This document shows positions 22,401 through 33,590 of a stretch of DNA of 64,000 bases, piece after piece (position 1 is the stretch's first letter; the number at the start of each line of letters is the position of its first letter). The translations under genes and the position numbers were made by a program. Source of the DNA: Oscarella lobularis (Eukaryota > Porifera > Homoscleromorpha > Homosclerophorida > Oscarellidae). The DNA is taken from positions 6,871,733-6,935,732 of the forward strand of contig NC_089175.1 of NCBI RefSeq assembly GCF_947507565.1, read 5' to 3'. The notes below the pieces were generated by a model, which saw nothing but the letters and a program-made list of their open reading frames with translations, did not search any database and was not told where the DNA came from.

Positions 22401-24680
22401 GCTTCTCAGGTCAAAACAAAATCGGAACGTCGAGCAGAAGTGGTGTGCATAGAGGCGAAAACGCTCACTCATAATCAACAGGTATTGGTCACCGATTTCC
22501 TAGCAGATAAACCGAGTGAAACGACAAGCGTTCGCGATGTATGGGATTTAGGCGGACAAGAAGTTTATCTCGCCACTCACTCTGCCCTCATGCCGAACAG
22601 TAGCACTTTTGATTTAACTATATACATGGTTGTAATGGACATCTCTAAGTCTCTATCTGATGAGGCTGAGTCATTTCATCGTTCAGCTGATGGTGAGGTA
22701 ATTAACCTTTCGAGCGATTTGGGCTGGATACGAAGGAATGAAGACTTTCCACTGTACTGGCTTGGCTCGATCGCAGCGTGTCACGAGGAAACGGTGCGAG
22801 GCGATTATTATCTGGGCGAGGACGAGGAGGTGAAGCCTCCGCCAGTATTTGCCATTGGTTCCCACAAAGACGTTGTGGAGAACGACAAGCAAAGGTTTCC
22901 TGATTCGGCCGCTGTAGGAAAATGGCTAATCCAGCAAGGAAAACGTTTTGAAGAACTTCTCAGTAACAGCGATTTTGTCAGGCACATCGTCCGGCCCAAA
23001 AGAAGCGAAGACAGGAAAGTCGATGAAGACTTTCACGAAATGAGGGATTTCATTGGGCGAATTTTCCTTATAGACAATTCCGTATCTGGCTCGCGTTCTC
23101 CTTGCAGAGGTGTTGAGGAGGTTCGACGCAGAGTAGACCGCATGGCGTCGACGTTTTGCAGGCGAATGCAAAAGCAGCCCTTATTTTGGGTGTACCTTGA
23201 ACGTCTTCTTTTCCACTGGCACAAAAGCATGAAAACGGTTGTTGCTGGAGTGGACGTAATAGCAGAGAGAGCTCAGGACATCTGTAATATATCAAGTCGC
23301 GACGAAGTCCTCACGGCGCTGAAGTTTCTTACCAATGTTGGAGCAATACTCTACTACCCGGAAGTGGAAGGCTTGAAAAACTTTGTTTTCACGAGTCCTA
23401 CGTGGGTAATCAAAGCTCTCTCTGCGTTTGTGAGGGCTGCTATGCCTGGTCCAAAGCTGGAACCGGAATGGAGTAAGCTTAAAGAAACAGGGATAATGTC
23501 TAGCGAATTAATGAAGTATCGCCTCAAGCAAATGAGACAAGAAACCAACTCAAGGAGCGATGTGGCCGGTTTCTTTGAGGACGACAATCTGGAGGGAATT
23601 GAGAATGAAAATAAGCTAGTCGTTCGACTTTTGCAACTTCTTGACGTCATCGCACCCCTTGCTGATTCGTCCGCAAATGAATTTTATGTTCCGTCGATGC
23701 TGAGAAAGTCATTTTTTTACTCGAGAACTCGCTGGGAAGAGCACACCTTCTCGTCCCTATTCCCTACTCCTCTTATTGTCATTCCTGCGAAGCTGAAGTT
23801 TGTTCCGGAGTGTCTCTACTTCCGTCTTGTAACCCGTTTTCTAAATTTGTATTCGGAAAAACCGCGACTTTCGCGCCATCAGTGTATCTTTCTTGCGGAC
23901 GATGAAGAATCACCAGTACGAGGTACGCTGTTTCTTGCCTCACATCTATACGTTATATTTCCTGTTTTAATCTTTGTAGTTGAAGTTGAATTGTTGTATC
24001 AAAGCCGAGGCAAATGGATAGCTCTAACAATTCGCTTCATCAATAAAGAAGACCAAAATAATATTAGCGGCACGTTTTTGGCTTCGATCAAAAACGAGTT
24101 TCTACGTCAAATGAAATCCATTTGTCAGCAGGGCATGAGGGGTTTCAAATACAGCATATGCTCTCAGATTAGGAAAGCGGTTAACTCCGGCAATGAGTGG
24201 GGTATTGATCTCAGTAGTCTTCCCGTGATTTATAGTGACGAGGACGAGTATTGTCCAAATCTACCCCGTTTATGCAATCCGTTTGATGAACCCCTGGCTA
24301 CAAATCCTGATGATCTCTTTCAAATCAACTTTTGGTTTGGGCAACTACCTCATCAACTTTGCCCTATCGTTCAAAATGTGCCGTCAGTTTCTCAAATCAA
24401 TGATCTCGCGTACGAAATCCGCGAACGATGGACGCAGGTTGCGTATCGGCTAAAGCCTGAGCCGTTTAGTCACAGCGATGTTGAGTGCATCAAGTACAAA
24501 AGTCCAAGAGATTTTCGAAATCAATCTCAAAGTATGCTCGACGCTTGGATGAGTAAATTCGGCTCAAAAGCTACTATACCTGTTCTGTGTGAAGCACTAA
24601 TAAAAGCGGAATTACGAAATCAAGCCGAAAGGGTTTTCACGAAATCTGTTGTAGATAAATGTGTATCCTCTCTACCGTAA
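18430..24680 (+). CDS. Roco gene 1: (ZU5)-Death-pseudokinase-ZU5-Roc-COR-Death
   Basis: After the damaged ZU5 module, exons at 19467-19512 and 19570-19856 encode a Death domain (EMEDLTFIMRSKW). Exons from 19901 to about 20985 encode a TKL-like kinase fold: Gly loop LGGGACGEVF and VAVKVF lysine kept, but HRD is HNN (20402-20409) and DFG is SGF (20527-20535), so catalysis is unlikely. A second ZU5/UPA-like region (21020-22060) leads to Roc: P-loop GQDGAGKS (22111-22134), switch WDLGGQE (22542-22561), G4-type GSHKD (22852-22869). COR follows to about 24350. A C-terminal Death domain (INDLAYEIRERW) ends at 24680. Intron 23923-23979 is 57 bp without an in-frame stop, so it could also be retained. 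DAPK1 has a related kinase-Roc-COR-Death order. A role as GTP-switched Death-fold scaffold is inference. The start is unresolved. Confidence 0.75.
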
Positions 24681-25987
24681 ATAGCTGGTAGGTGGTCTTG
24701 CATTTCATGTGTTGTAAGCCTATTTCTCATCCCTCTCCTATAGATTTGCAAATCAAGACGTGCCGTTTCCGTCGTTTTTCATGTACTCACACTTTCATTA
24801 TTTATCTAAGATCACATTCTATTTCGACTTTTTGCCGTTCTTACATTGATTTCATTTACCTCGTTTTGCATGATTTTTTTCATTTCGTACTTTCTCTGCA
24901 TTTGACTTTTTGTTTTCTTTACAACAGTACCGTACTTTTCATTTTCTGTCTTACGACAATACCCAGCACTGCTGTGTAGTCTTATGAATTTTTTGGAATA
25001 GAATCTTTTGTGCCTGTACACTCCAGAAGCAAAACGTGAAGGGTAAACACGTGATCGCTTTCCCAAGGGGCATGTACGGGATTTTGTAAAGTCCAATCAC
25101 ATGACAGAGTTTTCAGCTGAATTTCGATCGCACTAAGGACTCTACTCCGTCGCTCTTCCGCCAAGCTGATTTGTATCAACGTGTGAATTGCATTGGAAAG
25201 GTAAACAGAAAATCGGGGGCCTCTTCGGGGATCTCGCGTTTTTGGCGAAACGGAAATCGCAGTTTCGTCATAGTCTAGCTAAACGAGTGCGCAAGCATCT
25301 CTAAAATGCTTTGCGGCTAACGGTAATCTTCGAACTGCGCTCCGCTTTGCAAATTCCGCGACGAACACATGACACCTCATCTCCGAACTCGACACGATCA
25401 ACTAGAACCTTATTCGATTGTTTAGGCAGCGATCGCGTGTGCGTGGCAATAGCTGCGAACAAAAGTCAGCCGATAAACAGTAAGAAGGGCTCCCTTTATC
25501 TACGATTTACATGGAACGGTTCTTTTTTTTAGAGTCGTTGTCGTCTTCGATCTCAAACTGTCAACCAGGAAGCTAACGGGCAGCGGCGGTGAGCTTGAGT
25601 GGCTTCCTCCAACCATGACTATGGAAATTGTTCTTCTAGGCTAGTTCTCATCGCAGGCCTGTAGATCGGAAGAAACTCTTGAAAGGTCAACAACTGCCAG
25701 TCCAAATTCACTGTCACGATGCTGTCAAAAGCGAGAAAGCATAGCAAGCGGAGATGGGAAAAACGTGTCGTATCCTCAACTGATGTACAGTAAAGTGAGC
25801 TTGGTGGTTTGCTATTGTTTTGATACACAAACGGAGATTTAAGGTGATGTGCTGGCTTGATTTGGAGTCAGGTGGGATTCTTGGGCTCGTCACGGATGGG
25901 ACCAGAGAGAGAAAAGTAAAAGGTTAGCACTGGCATCCGCGCCGTGAAAAAGCTTGATTTTTGATCGTTTCTTTCCGAATCGCAGTA
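24681..25987. other. intergenic region between Roco 1 and the TSP1 relic
   Basis: T-rich 3' flank of Roco 1, then mixed sequence with only short frames. No RNA gene or recognisable mobile element. Confidence 0.35.
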
Positions 25988-26430
25988 GACATGCGAAGTT
26001 CCAACGATGAACAATGTCCGTGGTCAGAGTACTCGGTATGACGTCGACATAGAAATGCGCAACATCACGTGCAGTTGCTATCGCGACGGCGTCTTAGAAG
26101 TTGATAGGGACGAGAACCGTCCAATAGTCGCGAGTGTCGTCGAAACTGATGCGAATGTCCGACAGCCACGTGGATAATCCACGAGGTCAGAATGCTCAAA
26201 AACGTGCGGGAACGGCACGCGCGTCGTTCAATTCACGTGCAGCATGTGCGAGGGCGTGCCGACCGACGACTCGGTGTGCATTGTCGACGCCGTTCTCCGC
26301 AAACCGTTGCCGTTCGAGTATTGCAATCCCGGAGAGTCTCCCGCCCAGAATCTATTCACTCGAACCGTTCTTCCTATATAGCTCTTACGTAACATGTCGT
26401 CCGCGTTTCCGTCATCCCGAATTCCCGATG
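25988..26430 (+). pseudogene. decayed TSP1-type gene fragment
   Basis: After GCAGTAG the frame reads RSSNDEQCPWSEYS, then with a one-base shift YDVDIEMRNITCSC. This matches the W-S-x-C-S-V-T-x-x-x-G...R...C layout of a thrombospondin type-1 repeat and is homologous to 32780-32900. Farther on, 26215-26370 reads VQFTCSMCEGVPTDDS and another Cys-containing segment. Frame breaks and missing Cys show decay. Confidence 0.45.
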
Positions 26431-26664
26431 TGGACACGTTGCCGCCGTGATCCATGAAGAAATTTTTCTTTGAGGAGGAGTTTTTGAAGCAATATAAATA
26501 TCCCAAAATAGTACTTGTAGAAAAAATGTTTCCAATTTGAAAAGATGTGCATTTCAGTTCCTACAGAAAGACGGAATGGGGAAGGCGACTTCTTTTATTG
26601 AGACTGCCGACGATTGCTCAAAAAGGAGCTTCAAAATAAAATACTTCTCTCTTCTCTTCTTGGA
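26431..26664. other. short gene-free stretch
   Basis: Contains TGTTTCCAATTTGAAAAGATGTGCA, nearly repeated near 63388-63412 beside the Roco 3' fragment. No gene. The shared motif is shown here only by its position 26526-26550. Confidence 0.3.
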
Positions 26665-26907
26665 TGTTTACATACTTAGTCACGTGATGATTGACCTTTC
26701 TCCCATCACGTAGCTTGTTCCGTGCGTCGTTCACTTCTTTTTTCTAAGTCGTTTTCGTCGTTGCCGGCGCGATCGACATGTAAAGATCGTTGTTGTGCCA
26801 CAACAAACGATTGGCGTTTCGATCCATCGTCATTTTCCTTTCTTTTAGCCTCGTCGTGATCGAAGCACTCGATTCCTTTCTCTCGAACCGTTTCTCCTTT
26901 TCAAAAA
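26665..26907 (+). promoter_or_regulatory. E-box promoter block of the Kelch-Roco gene
   Basis: Repeats the 18115-18350 block: GTCACGTGATGATTGACCT near 26679, a second CACGT nearby and GAAGCACTCGATTCCTTTC just before the ATG at 26908. Conservation between two members of the array suggests shared regulation. Confidence 0.5.
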
Positions 26908-29900
26908 ATGGCATTCAGGTGTCCGTCATCTCGAATAGAGCACCTCGCCGCCGTCATCAACGAGGAAATGCTTCTCTGGGGAGGAATAGCGGCGAGAGAA
27001 TCGACGGGAGAACTGTACGTGTGCTCTCACGATCTGATTCATTGCTTCAATCTGTTGACAAGTCAATGGAATGAACGACGAACAACATCGAACAGCCCAT
27101 CCGACCTTCCTCATCCATGTTCCGGCGCACGAATCGGTGTCGTCCAAAATCGGGACATTTATCAATTTGGTGGTGGTGGTACCTACAAATCGTCTGATGG
27201 CCGCAATATCCTTTTGAATGATCTTCACAAATTGGATGGATTGACGCTCGAATGGCAGCGAATTCATCCCAATGGCGAATCCACGCCTAACGGGAGATCG
27301 CAACATGGATTATGCGTCTTAGGGAAGAAAGGAGACGAACATCTCGTCATGATGGGAGGATTAGGAACAAAGATTGTTTCACCAGTACCGGACGGATCTC
27401 AGTTCATTCCTCATCCAGAGAATCCTGAAGTGGGGTTGAGCAACGAAGTTTGGTTGTTTTCCATCCAAAAGAGTGAGTGTCGTCATCAATTGTTTTTGAA
27501 TTTGATGTAGGCATTTGTTTGAAGGGAATTGGATTCCAGCTCAATGCACAGGGAAAAAGCCGCATCCTCGATGTGCGCATTCCTTCACTGCAATTGATAA
27601 TAATCGAGCAATTCTTATTGGGGGAAATAGTCTACACAAGGTGCTGAATGATGCTTTTCTGTTTGTATTCAGTTCACTGGTAACAAAATAGGTTTCTTAT
27701 TGTTAATTATTATTGATTTTTATTTTTGTAGGAGTGGATTGAAATGAAATTGGATGATCATCTAATTCCTCGATTCTTCCATTCGGCAGTTGTAGTTGAT
27801 ATTCCCGCATTAGGGGGGCCAGTTGCTTTTGTCTTGTGGGGATATGGGAAAGACGAATTTCCTCTGTCTGTGGTCCAAATGATTTTAATTGACTTTCAAA
27901 AGTGCAAAATGGTAATTGAATTTTTTTGACACGACATTCTACAATGACGGTCATTTGACAGGTATCAATATCAGACGAGCCGGTTCCAACAGGGCGCCAA
28001 TCAGTCTGCTCTATTATTAAACGAGGTCTTCTGTTTATTCTGCGATATGGAGGCTCACCCTCTGAAATGGGTGAGAGCAGACCAGTGGCACTATTAGATG
28101 TTTTGAAATATGGTAAATTATTATAAATGGCGTTCTTTTATTGAATTTTCTTTCGTAGATTTAAGCAATGTAAGCGAGAAACTTCTTCGCCACGATTTTT
28201 GCGAGCCAGTGACACAAGCCGCCATTTCAGTTGTAACGGCTCAAAGCGCTCTTCTATTTACTCGATGGAAAAAATTCTCCACTCCTGTCTCAGTGGACAA
28301 AGGAGCGGAGATTTCCATTCCTAATACGGGATCGACCCTTCGAATTCATCCTCGCGACGGCGGTGCGGCAGTTTCGACGGCTTCAACAACGTCAATGAGC
28401 TTGACCGTCTTTACGTTTGACGCCAAACAATCGCAGGGTGTCCATGACGACGAATTCGTTAGCGATCTCATTCAATTGTCTCTTCCCTCCGGCTTAACCG
28501 ACGATGACGTGCACATTGAAATGTGTCACGAACACGGTCTTAATCTCGATCCAACCGCGCCTGCGACGAACGCTTCCAAAGTCATCTTTTTTCATCAACC
28601 TCACGACTCTTTGGCAAAGACGGAGCACCCTCTTGTATTTGACGAGAAGATCGTCATTGATAAGGCGGGAGAGAGAAAAATCGCCGCTCTTCTTCAATCG
28701 TCTGTTGTCAAAGTCGTCGTCTTTCCTTCTACTGCGGCTGCCGCCGTTTCGTCGTCCAACTCTGATCTGACTGTCAGTTTCTTTACTCATTTCTACGGCG
28801 TGGGTCGTCAGGCATTTTTATTCCGCGCTCTCTCTTTTGAAATAATCAAACTTCCCGACGCTTGGAAAATTGATCTTTGCATCGTCTCAACCCGTCCCGA
28901 ACATCGGGATCGTTTGATCGCTAATCGCAGCGATGGCCTTCGTCAACCTCTTCCTCTCCTCGATCAGTGTATCCATCTTCTTCTCTGGCCTACGGAGACG
29001 AACGTCGTCGAAGTGGACGACATTGAAGGCTGGATTAACGAGAGTCGCAAAAAAGTGTTTATCAACATGCAACAGTTGTTGGCAGCGAGAGATAGTCCCA
29101 AGGACGCTTGGGTCGAAACCTTCTCTTTTGTCTGCAACTATAGAGACCTTTTGCAACAAGTTCCGACAGTGACCGCTTACGTCACAATCGAATCCGGCGA
29201 TCGCCGTCATTTCCTTCGCATTCAAGACTCTTCAGGTAATTTTCAGGAAATTTATGATAGGGCTCTACAACGCGGCTCCGTGTCAATCAATCGATCACGT
29301 GTAATAGTTGTTGGCCAAGATGGAGCTGGAAAGTCGTGCCTCGTCGACTCTCTTCTAAACCGACCATTTGAGAGCGAGAAAGCGAGCACAGAAGGTGCCG
29401 CTGTCACAATGTCCCACACAGCGGCCAGCGGATGGAAGGCCACCGACAACAAAGAATACTTGGATCCCCTTATTGCGGAAGGTTGCTATCGTAGTAATCT
29501 TCAGCAGACGGCGTTGACCGAGAGCGCTTCTAAGCGGAATTCTTCGGCCAAAGTTAAAAAGTCTCTTTCCCAAACGAAGGAAGCTCCAAAAGCCCATCAT
29601 CACGCTTCTCAGGTCAAAACAAAATCGGTACGTCGAGCAGAAGTGGTGTGCATAGAGGCGAAAACGCTCACTCATAATCAGCAGATATTAGTGACTGATT
29701 TCCTAGCAGATAAACCGAGTGAAAGCGATCTCCGCGAAAGAACGATAAGCGTTCGCGATATATGGGATTTAGGCGGACAAGAAGTTTATCTCGCCACTCA
29801 TTCTGCCCTCATGCCGAACAGTAGCACTTTTGATTTAACGATATACATGGTTGTATTGGACATCTCTAAGTCTCTATCTGATGAGGCTGAGTCATTTTAT

Positions 29901-31955
29901 CGTTCAACTGATGGTCAGGTAGTTAACCTTTCAAGCGATTTGGGCTGGATACGAAGGAATGAAGACTTTCCACTGTACTGGTTTGGCTCGATCGCAGCGT
30001 GTCACGAGGAAACGGTTCGAGGCGATTATTGGCTGGGCGAGGACGAGGAGGTGAAGCCTCCACCAGTATTCGCGATTGGTTCCCACAATGACGTCGTGGA
30101 GAACGACACGCAAAGGTTTCCTGATTCAGCTGCTGTAGGAAAATGGCTAAACCAGCAAGGAAAACGTTTTGAAGAACTTCTCAGTAACAGCGATTTTGTC
30201 AGGCACATCGTTCGGCCTAAAAGAAGCGAAGACAGGAAAGTCGATGAAGACTTTCACGAAATAAGTCATTTCGTTGAGCGAATTTTCCTTATAGACAATT
30301 CCGTATCTGGCTCGCGTTCTCCTTGCAGAGGTGTTGAGGAGGTTCGACGCAGAGTAGACCGCATGGCGTCGACGTATTGCAGGCGAATGCAAAAGCAGCC
30401 CTTATTTTGGGTGTACCTTGAACGTCTTCTTTTCCACTGGCACAAAAGCATGAAAACTGTTGTTGCTGGAGTGGACGAAATAGCAGAGATCGCCCAGAAG
30501 CCTAACATCTGTTCTATATCGAGTCGCGACGAAATCCTCGCGGCGCTGAAGTTTCTTGCCAATGTTGGAGCAATACTCTTCTACCCGGAAGTAGACGGAT
30601 TAAAAGATATTGTTTTCACGAGTCCTACGTGGGTAATCAAAGCTCTGTCGGCATTTGTGACGTCCGCTCAGCCGGGTCCATTTCTGGAACCGGCGTGGAT
30701 TAGGCTCAAAGAGAAAGGAATAATGTCTAACGAACTATTGACGTATCGCCTCAAGCAAATGAGGCAAGGAGCTAACACAGTTAGCGATGCGCCCGGCTTC
30801 TCAGAGAACAGCAACCCGGACAGAAATGAAAATGAAGATAGACTGATCGTGCGGCTTTTGGAACTTCTTGACGTCATCGCACCCCTTGCTGAATCGCCCA
30901 CAAAGGAATATTATGTTCCGTCGATGCTAAAAAAGTCGTTTTCTTACTCGCCAACTCGCTGGGAACAGCACACGTACTCATCTCTATTCCCGGCTCCTCT
31001 TATCGTCATTCCTACGAAGCTGAAGTTTGTTCCAGAATGTCTCTACTTCCGTCTTGTAACCCGCTTTCTAAAATTGTATTCGAAAAAGCCCCGGCTTTCT
31101 CGTCATCAGTGTATTTTTTTGGTGAACGATAAGGAATCGCCAGTACGAGGTACCCAGTTTCTCGTCTCAGACCTCAATGCAATTAGTGAGTTTTTCTTTT
31201 AGCAGTTGAAGTTGAACTGCTGTATAACAGCCGAGGCAAATGGATAGCTCTAACAATTCGTTTCATTAATGAAGAAGACCCGAAGAACATTAGTTGCAAG
31301 TTCTTGGCGTCGATCAAAAACGAGTTTCGGCGACAAATGAAATTCATTTGTCAACAGGGCATGAAAGGTTTCAAATACAGCATATGCTGTCAAATAAGAA
31401 AAGCGGTTCACATCGACAAGGAATTTGTTATTGATCTCACTAGTCTTCCTGTGATATATAGTGACGAGGACGAGTATTCTCCGAACGTTGCCTATCTCTG
31501 CAATCCGTTTGATGAACCACTGGCTGCGGGTCGCGAAGATTTTCGTCAAATCAACTTTTGGTTTGAGCAACTACCGGCGAGTGATAGAGGTAAGATAAAC
31601 GAGTCTATGTAGATAGCAGTCCTAATTAAAGAATCGCATTCTTCGTTCTTGTGCAGATGCGCTTCCTAAAGAAATAAACCCCGCCTTAATTCGCGCTGTC
31701 GCGACGCTAGCAGAGAAAGCAGGTTGGGAACTTCTTGTTCCCTTGCTAAGAGATGACTTTGGTGCTTCCGGCGTGGTTCAGTACAGGGAGAACTACCACA
31801 GTCACTTTCTTCGAGCAATGGCGGTCATAGAAGATTGGATGCGAGCCAAGGGCCGCGAGGCAACGGTTCATGTCCTCATTAAAGTTTGTGAGCAGTGTAG
31901 TATTCATCGCGATAACGTCGAAGCCGCTTACCGGCAACAAGTCGCTCTTCAGTAG
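26908..31955 (+). CDS. Roco gene 2: Kelch-ZU5-Roc-COR-Death
   Basis: ATG at 26908 after AAAAA. The first exons encode Kelch repeats (INEEMLLWGGIA, NRDIYQFGGGG, DEHLVMMGG, RAILIGGNS, PVAFVLWGYG), with introns near 27473-27520, 27681-27731, 27911-27961 and 28111-28158. A ZU5-like domain (VDKGAEISIPNTGS) and UPA-like region span about 28230-29260. The Roc domain has P-loop GQDGAGKS (29312-29335), WDLGGQE near 29763 and GSHND. COR follows to about 31560. The last exon (31657-31955) is a Death domain (ALPKEINPALIRAV...) ending VALQ. No kinase and no N-terminal Death domain, unlike genes 1 and 3. The array's most intact member: no frame breaks found. Kelch propellers usually bind partner proteins; a GTPase-Death signalling role is inferred from domains. 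Confidence 0.85.
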
Positions 31956-32109
31956 TGGTCATATTTCTGCGAAAATTTTATTTGTTGTTTCTCACTTTTG
32001 TGCAACGTCTATCTTTTCTTAGTCTAGTCATTTTATTGCATCATCAGTATTTGTGGTTGTGGCTGTCAAAAAGCTGTTGGTAATTGAATACTTCTTCCAA
32101 TGACCGAGA
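31956..32109. other. 3' flank of Roco gene 2
   Basis: T-rich downstream sequence, no gene. Confidence 0.3.
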
Positions 32110-32540
32110 GTGCATACGGGGTTCGAGAGTGTAGTACTGTACGTGGCCTGTTCTTCGTGTCCTAACCGTCGAAGTCTTTGCGTACGGCAGAGCGGTTCGT
32201 CGTTCCTCCTAGACCGCCAGCGGCGTCAGAAGAACAAGCAGCTCGAAATCGTCTACGAGCACGCCTCACACACCGCGAATGATCGCCGAACAGCACCCAA
32301 AGCACCATTTCCGCGCTGTAGTGACTACCTAGCGCACGAAAGGCTAGGCTTTTGGCGGTAAACGTGAGTTCGGAACCTCAGTAGACGCATGCCGTGACGT
32401 AGATCGTCTCTCTAAGCTTGTGACGAGAACAAGGAGACGGAAGCGCCGTCTCAGCCCGTCGTTCAAGGTACGAGTAGTGAATGAATGAAAAAATCACGTG
32501 GTGAAATGACATCGGGCTCTCGAGTCCTTTCCAAAGAATT
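32110..32540 (+). repeat. diverged duplicate block, copy 1
   Basis: Homologous to 32900-33290: shared GCAGAGCGGTTCGTCGT, AGACCGCCAGCGGC, CTACGAGCA and GCGGTAAACGTGAGTTCGGA segments. Neither copy keeps a long shared frame. It adjoins TSP1-relic sequence, so it may derive from the same lost gene. Confidence 0.7.
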
Positions 32541-32779
32541 CTCATTGATCCGATTGTGAGACGTCTGTTCGAAGATAGGTTCTCCGTTGTCATTTGCCTT
32601 CTTATAATCTAGCATCACTGTAGAACAATCAGAAGACTCTACGCTGCCAGTCGTTTCACTTGTTTCCCTGGAATGAATCTTGCTAAAGAGTAACAAGTCT
32701 AAGTCATTCAGTCAGCTCACTGTGAGTTCGAAATTTTGTTTTATTAGTAAAATATCCTGTCGGCCGGATCGCAGTAGAC
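32541..32779. other. gene-free spacer
   Basis: No coding exon or RNA gene recognised between the two duplicate blocks. Confidence 0.3.
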
Positions 32780-33290
32780 ATGCGAAGTTCCAACGCTGAA
32801 AAGTGTCCGTGCATTGGTCATGCACAGATGGACGCCCGTTCCGTGGTCAGAGTGCTCGGTGACGTACGACGTTGGCATAGAAATGCGCAACATCACTGTT
32901 CTCCTTGTTACGCGTCCTGCTCTTCGTTTTCATGTCATGACCGTCGCAGTTGGAATTCTTTGCGATTGGCAGAGCGGTTCGTCGTCACTCCAAGACCGCC
33001 AGCGGCATCAAAAAACGATCAGCTCGAAAATCCTCTACGAGCATGCCTCACGCAACGCGAATCATCGACAAACAGCCCCAAAGCAACACTTGCGCACTAT
33101 TGCGACTACCTAGCGCGCGAAAGGCTCCGTTTTTTGCGGTAAACGTGAGTTCGGAACCTTAGTAACGCCCATAGTAACACACGCCGTGACGTAATCGATT
33201 CTCTCGGCAGCGCCGTCTCAGCTCGTCGCGCAATCTTTTCAGAAATAAAGGAATTAGGAGTGAGTGAATGAAATGATATCGAACACTTCC
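32780..33290 (+). pseudogene. decayed TSP1-type fragment plus duplicate block, copy 2
   Basis: 32780-32900 is homologous to 25988-26080 and reads PWSECSVTYDVGIEMRNIT, a TSP1 core in which one expected Cys is Tyr. It is followed by the block shared with 32110-32540. No complete module remains. Confidence 0.5.
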
Positions 33291-33366
33291 CTTCCAAAGA
33301 ATTCTCATTGATCCCATTGTGAGGCTAACTTCTGTGCGAAATTTTATTCAGATAGCATGGTTCTTT

Positions 33367-33550
33367 TAGGTTTCAGCTGCGAGTCTTGGAGAAAATCAAA
33401 GTCTCTACTTAGATTATTTGTTTTGCTCAGAAGTCTCCCAGGTGACCGACAAGGTTTATTTTCTCTTTTGTCTCACTATCATCCCCGTGGTCGTTCGAAA
33501 GATGCCTTTTCAGACGAAGTCTCTGATGTCTGACCGGGCCAGATTCAACG
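33367..33550 (+). repeat. dispersed repeat, copy B
   Basis: Matches 17772-17940 (start GGTTTCAGCTGCGAGTCTTGG, end GTCTCTGATGTCTGACCGGG) with a longer middle. It lies about 40 bp before the first recognised exon of Roco gene 3. Confidence 0.7.
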
Positions 33551-33590
33551 TTATTTACTTTGTCCTTTTTGGATAATTTTGTTTTTCAGG

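Noticed and set aside
23923-23979. Treating Roco 1 from 20829 to 24680 as one uninterrupted exon
   Set aside because: The paralogues have introns with stops at this exact spot, and GTACG...TTTGTAG boundaries are present, so an in-frame intron is more likely, although retention is possible.
30266-30562. Minus-strand frames within the Roco genes
   Set aside because: Recur at the same place in each paralogue only because the coding strand is conserved; no independent evidence.
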